Shown here: positions 6,031 to 8,877 of the stretch, piece after piece
How the letters are laid out: each line of letters starts with the position of its first letter
How positions within the stretch are numbered: position 1 is the first letter of the stretch
NCBI GenBank assembly: GCA_021846605.1
Contig: JAJZWQ010000128.1
Span: 1-8,877, forward strand
Direction: 5' to 3'
From: Bacillota bacterium
GTDB lineage: Bacteria; Bacillota_E; RBS10-35; JAJYVN01
Length of the DNA stretch: 8,877 nucleotides
Position numbers and translations under genes: made by a program
The notes under the pieces: generated by a model
Seen by the model: the letters and a program-made list of their open reading frames with translations, nothing else
Told to the model about the DNA's origin: nothing
Databases searched by the model: none

Positions 6031-7454
6031 TTGAGGCCACCCCCGCCCAGCAACTGCGCCGCCGCCATCCAGGTGCCGTGGAAGGCTGCGGGAATGGCCA
6101 GCCCAACGACCAGGGCACCGGCCACCGCCACTCCCAGGGGCCAGATGGAAGCGGCCGTCTCCCGCCGCCCCTGGGGGGCAGGCGCGGCGCCCAGGAGCAG
6201 ATCCGGCAGCCGCAGGCCGAAGCCGAGGAAGTTGATGACCAAGAAGGCAAGCGCCACGCCCACCCAGATCAGTTGCCCGGCCCGCACCCCGCCCAACAGC
6301 ACCAGCCACTCGCTCCAGAAGAGCCCGAAGGGGGGCAGGCCGACGATCGCCACCGCGCCCAGCACCAGGCCGGAGCCCGAAAACGGCATGGCGGCCAGGA
6401 CGCCCCGCACCCCCGGGGCACCGGTAGACCCGTACCGGAGGCGGACGTTGCCCGCGCCGTAGAAGAGCGCGCTCTTGCTGAAGCCATGCGTCCACATGTG
6501 CAGGAGGGCACCCAGGACCCCGACGCCGCCGAAGGCCACCCCAAGGGCGATCACGCCCATGTGCTCGATGCTGGAGTACGCGAACAGGCGCTTGAGGTCG
6601 CGCTGCCCGGGCACTGCGGCTGCGGCGATGGCCAGAGAGAGAAGCCCGGCCACCAAGAGGAGCGCGCGTGGCCAGCCTGGACCGATCGCCGCCGTGGCCA
6701 GCGCGTCCAGCCGCAGCAATGCGTAGAGGCCTCCCACCAGCTTGACGCTGGAGAGCGCGGCCGAAACCGGCGCCGGCGCCTCGCTATGCGCGTCGGGCAA
6801 CCAGGTATGGAACGGCACCAGGCCCGCCTTGCTGCCATAGCCGGCGACCGCAAGGATCAGCCCCGCCTCGATCGCGGTCCGACCGCCTGCCGCAAGCGGG
6901 CCCGGCGGCCCCAGCCGCCAGGCGGCAAGCGCCAGGCCGCTGCCATGCAGGACCAGCACCGTGCCGGCCAGGGCACACAGGCCCCCGATGCCCGTGACGA
7001 CCAGGTACTTCCATGCCGCCTCCACCGGGCCGGGCGCCCGGTGGAAGGCCACCAGGAAGATGCTCGTCAGCGTCGTCCCCTCGACCGCGGCCCATATCCC
7101 CAAGTAGTTGCGCATGCAGCCGATGGCCAAAAGCGCGGCCACAAAGGCCGCAAACAGGGCGAAGTACCCGCGGGCGGCGGGCACCCCGACTTCGCCGTGC
7201 GCGTGTTCGCTGCCGACGTACGCGATGGAGACTGCCAGGCTCAGGCCCCCCAGCGCCAACACCAGAAGGTTGTACCAGCGGGCCAGGGGGTCCCACGGCA
7301 GCGGCAGCATCACAGCCAGGACGCCCAGCAGCCAGAGGCTGGCGCACATGGCCCAGGCGATGCGCCGAATCGCCGGCCAACTGCCGGCCATCAGGGTGGC
7401 GCAGGCGCCGGTAACCGGAACCGCGAGGGGGAGCGCGCCCCAGAGTTGGTTCAT
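6027..7454 (-). CDS. hyfF: HyfF-like antiporter/proton-conducting membrane subunit (NuoL/M/N family)
   Basis: 475-residue inner-membrane protein with about 14 predicted helices, slightly shorter than E. coli HyfF. It starts at ATG 7454, overlapping the hyfE-like stop (ATGA). It has the full conserved ion-path set: Glu125 in WAAVEGTTLTS (TM5), Lys209 in GYGSKAGLVPFHTWLPDAHSE (TM7), Lys238 in SAALSSVKLVGGLY (TM8), QRDLKRLFAYSSIEHMG (284-300) and His324/Lys327 in WTHGFSKSALFYGAGN (TM12 region). GLPPFGLFWSEW (372-383) is another family signature. It should be a competent proton or Na+ translocating subunit of the complex, unlike the hyfB-like partner, which lacks the TM8 lysine. The neighbouring NuoK-like and NuoCD-like genes make HyfF a better label than NuoM or an Mrp antiporter subunit. 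Confidence 0.93.
   Translation of the reverse strand: MNQLWGALPLAVPVTGACATLMAGSWPAIRRIAWAMCASLWLLGVLAVMLPLPWDPLARWYNLLVLALGGLSLAVSIAYVGSEHAHGEVGVPAARGYFALFAAFVAALLAIGCMRNYLGIWAAVEGTTLTSIFLVAFHRAPGPVEAAWKYLVVTGIGGLCALAGTVLVLHGSGLALAAWRLGPPGPLAAGGRTAIEAGLILAVAGYGSKAGLVPFHTWLPDAHSEAPAPVSAALSSVKLVGGLYALLRLDALATAAIGPGWPRALLLVAGLLSLAIAAAAVPGQRDLKRLFAYSSIEHMGVIALGVAFGGVGVLGALLHMWTHGFSKSALFYGAGNVRLRYGSTGAPGVRGVLAAMPFSGSGLVLGAVAIVGLPPFGLFWSEWLVLLGGVRAGQLIWVGVALAFLVINFLGFGLRLPDLLLGAAPAPQGRRETAASIWPLGVAVAGALVVGLAIPAAFHGTWMAAAQLLGGGGLK
6037..6044 (-). promoter_or_regulatory. Shine-Dalgarno sequence of the large-subunit gene
   Basis: The minus strand reads GGGGGTGG, then the 6-base spacer CCTCAA, then GTG at 6030. 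This supports the GTG that overlaps the hyfF-like stop over the much longer open frame running back to 6495, whose extra residues are a low-complexity translation of the hyfF-like gene in another frame. Confidence 0.55.
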
Positions 7455-8086
7455 CCGCGCAAACCCCGCAGGAGGGCGCTGTCCGGGGCGCCGTGGATGG
7501 CCTGCACCAGGCGCGTCAGCGCCGACAGCAGCACGGCCAGGAACACCACCTCGGCCAGCGCCAGGGCCTCGCCCGCCGGCGGCAGGCCCCGGGCCAAGAC
7601 CAGGATCATGGTCATGAGCCCCGCCTCGCCGGCGAGCATACCGGCCGCCTGGCTCCACAGCTCCGAGCGCACGGCGACCCCGCCGAAGCCGACGGCCATC
7701 GCCGCCAGGGCCACGCCTAAGGGCGTGGCCTCGTGCGGCAGGATCGCCGCCGCCAAGCGCAGGCACATGAGGGTAACCAGACCCGAGGCGATCAGGATCA
7801 CTGTCGGCGACAGCGACGCCCGCTGGCCGTAGCTCTTCTCCGGCAGGGGCACACCGCGGCGGAGGAGTCGGGGCGCCCACAGCCCCTTCACCGCCAGGAT
7901 GGCAAGCGCATCGGGGTAGAGGAGCGGCAGCCCGCCCGATGCGGCCAGCACCACCGCCAGCACCGCCTGCGGCACGGCCGCCCAGGCCAGGATGGTCACG
8001 GCTGCCTCGGGGCTGCGGGACAGCGTGAGCGCGACCGCGAACACCAGGACGGCCAGAGCGGCCAACTGCTCTACCGTTCCGATCAC
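7451..8086 (-). CDS. hyfE: HyfE-like membrane subunit (NuoK-type domain)
   Basis: 211-residue hydrophobic protein close in length to HyfE (about 216 aa), with six or so membrane helices. The start is GTG 8086, chosen because GAGAGGGGG (8094-8102) lies 7 bases upstream; an ATG at 8128 would place hydrophilic residues in front and overlap the upstream gene. The C-terminal half matches the NuoK-like core: SELWSQAAGMLAGEAGLMTM (141-160) with Glu154 at the position of the conserved membrane glutamate (usual form LENG), followed by ARGLP and the last helix ALAEVVFLAVLLSALTRLVQ (176-195), where HyfE proteins usually have an aspartate (D-V-L) and here Glu179. It would link the HyfC-like and antiporter-like subunits along the hydrophilic axis of the membrane arm. 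It lies 19 bases after the hyfC-like gene and overlaps the hyfF-like gene by 4 bases. Confidence 0.88.
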   Translation of the reverse strand: MIGTVEQLAALAVLVFAVALTLSRSPEAAVTILAWAAVPQAVLAVVLAASGGLPLLYPDALAILAVKGLWAPRLLRRGVPLPEKSYGQRASLSPTVILIASGLVTLMCLRLAAAILPHEATPLGVALAAMAVGFGGVAVRSELWSQAAGMLAGEAGLMTMILVLARGLPPAGEALALAEVVFLAVLLSALTRLVQAIHGAPDSALLRGLRG

Positions 8087-8093
8087 GACGGTT

Positions 8094-8102
8094 CCCCCTC
8101 TC
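8094..8102 (-). promoter_or_regulatory. Shine-Dalgarno sequence of the hyfE-like gene
   Basis: GAGAGGGGG on the minus strand is followed by the 7-base spacer AACCGTC and GTG 8086. It lies between the hyfC-like stop and this GTG and decides the start of the hyfE-like protein. Confidence 0.6.
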
Positions 8103-8105
8103 GTT

Positions 8106-8877
8106 TCACGGGTGCCAGGTCGCGGCAATGACGGCGACGAGCGCCACCAGGCTTGCCACCGTCAAGAACTCCGGGATGCGCAGCAACCGTAGCTTGGCGA
8201 ACGAGGCCTCCAGCGCCACCAGCAGGGTGCCGACGAGCACGAGCTTGGCGGCCGTCGCGAGGATCGCTCCGGCCAGGGCTAGGGGTCGCAGCGCCGCCGC
8301 CAGGCCCCAAGGGGTCCCCAGAACGTTGACGCCGATGATGCCGATGACCGTGAACTTCATCCACCCGCCCCACTCGTACAGCGCCAGGTCTGGGCCCGAC
8401 GCCTCGAAGGTGCGGGCCGGGTCGATCAGTGAGAGTTCCTGTGAAGAAGAAGGGTTGTCCACGGGGATGCGCCCGGTTTCGGCGATCCAGAAGAGGAACC
8501 AGGCGGCCAGAAGCATCAGGTGGGCGGCGGACCAGAGCCAGGGGCGGCTGCCCAGCGCCGCGTTGACGACGAACGGGATGGTTGAGCCGCCCACGGCCGC
8601 CGCGGCGAAGAGGATGAGGGTGATGAGGGGCTCGACGAAGACGCCGACCAGGCGGATGCGGCTGGCGCCCAGCGTCGCGAAAGGGCTGCCTGCATCCAGG
8701 GCCGCCAGCAGGAGGAAGAAGCCGCCGGCCGTGAGGATGAAGCCCCCGCCAAGCATGTCCGCCATGAACGCCAGGGGTAGGGGGTTCCGCGTGAGGACCG
8801 GGATTAGGAGGGCCACGATGACGGGGGCGCAGAAATACACGGTGGGGGCGATGGCGCTGATCCAAGTGGTGTGCGTC
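8106..8877 (-). CDS. hyfC: HyfC/NuoH-like membrane anchor subunit, 5' end cut by the window
   Basis: 256 residues are visible and the frame stays open to the window edge, so perhaps 50-100 N-terminal residues are missing; the GTG at 8840 is internal, not the start. NuoH-family proteins anchor the large and small subunits to the membrane arm and form the entry of the ion path (in complex I also the quinone tunnel). Landmarks: AALDAGSPFATLGASR (visible residues about 58-73), EPLI, AETGRIPVDNPSSSQELSL (about 132-150) and GPDLALYEWGGWMKF (about 161-175), with about six membrane helices. In related HycD/HyfC proteins the loop after DNP reads THLELTMxHE and then LEYSG or similar. Here it is SSQELSLIDPARTFEASG, so the glutamate of the ELT/ELS motif is kept but both histidines are lost. 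It is the first visible gene of the operon; promoter and any earlier genes lie beyond the edge. Confidence 0.92.
   Translation of the reverse strand, partial: THTTWISAIAPTVYFCAPVIVALLIPVLTRNPLPLAFMADMLGGGFILTAGGFFLLLAALDAGSPFATLGASRIRLVGVFVEPLITLILFAAAAVGGSTIPFVVNAALGSRPWLWSAAHLMLLAAWFLFWIAETGRIPVDNPSSSQELSLIDPARTFEASGPDLALYEWGGWMKFTVIGIIGVNVLGTPWGLAAALRPLALAGAILATAAKLVLVGTLLVALEASFAKLRLLRIPEFLTVASLVALVAVIAATWHP

Noticed and set aside
4438..6462. 674-codon open frame on the plus strand
   Set aside because: It is antisense to the large-subunit and hyfF-like genes, with low-complexity content and no ribosome binding site; typical of DNA this rich in G and C.
6078..7832. 584-codon open frame on the plus strand
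   Set aside because: It is antisense to hyfF-like and hyfE-like genes; the translation is rich in Gln/Arg/His/Gly with no recognisable fold.
2077..8877. Standard NADH:quinone oxidoreductase (nuo) operon
   Set aside because: The NuoC-NuoD fusion, the HyfE-type and HyfB-type proteins, and the lack of NuoA, NuoJ and NuoI in sequence fit the Hyf/Ehr branch rather than complex I.
1..8877. CRISPR arrays, tRNA or rRNA genes, insertion sequences
   Set aside because: No regularly spaced repeats, no tRNA cloverleaf or rRNA-like stretches, and no transposase or terminal inverted repeats were seen.

Overview
The window is about 8.9 kb of very GC-rich bacterial DNA (roughly 70% by eye). Start codons are often GTG, ribosome binding sites are strong purine-rich sequences, and genes are tightly packed or overlap by 4 bases (ATGA/GTGA). 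This suits a high-GC bacterium, possibly deep-branching or thermophilic (Bacillota class such as Limnochordia/Thermaerobacter-like, Chloroflexota, Actinomycetota or similar), but the sequence alone does not settle the taxon.

Layout. Bases 1-134 are a short upstream region with no supported gene. Bases 135-1487 (+) encode a complete cytosolic type I (formylglycine-dependent) sulfatase. Bases 1488-1855 carry no convincing gene and hold several GC-rich inverted repeats between convergent genes. From 1856 to the right edge everything lies on the minus strand. Read in transcription order it runs: HyfC/NuoH-like membrane subunit (cut by the window edge), HyfE/NuoK-like, HyfF (antiporter-like), HyfG-like large subunit (fused NuoC-NuoD), HyfI/NuoB-like small subunit, HyfB (antiporter-like), then a small proline/lysine-rich ORF of 48 codons. 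Hyf symbols here mark family correspondence, not proven hydrogenase function.

The six minus-strand genes form one operon for a membrane complex of the complex I / group 4 membrane-bound [NiFe]-hydrogenase superfamily. The main observation is that this is not a hydrogenase. All four NiFe-ligand cysteines of the large subunit are replaced (Ser168, Ala171, Ser451, Ala454). The small subunit has lost one of the canonical [4Fe-4S] ligands (Pro62), although a non-canonical Cys131 may stand in. No ferredoxin subunit is encoded between the large and small subunits. One of the two antiporter-like subunits (HyfB) lacks a channel lysine (Ala234), while the other (HyfF) keeps the full set. Family knowledge places it with, or near, the energy-converting-hydrogenase-related (Ehr) complexes, whose reaction is not established. 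The gene order C-E-F-G-I-B is unusual: hyfB normally precedes hyfC.

The sulfatase and the complex converge on one another, and nothing in the sequence links them functionally.
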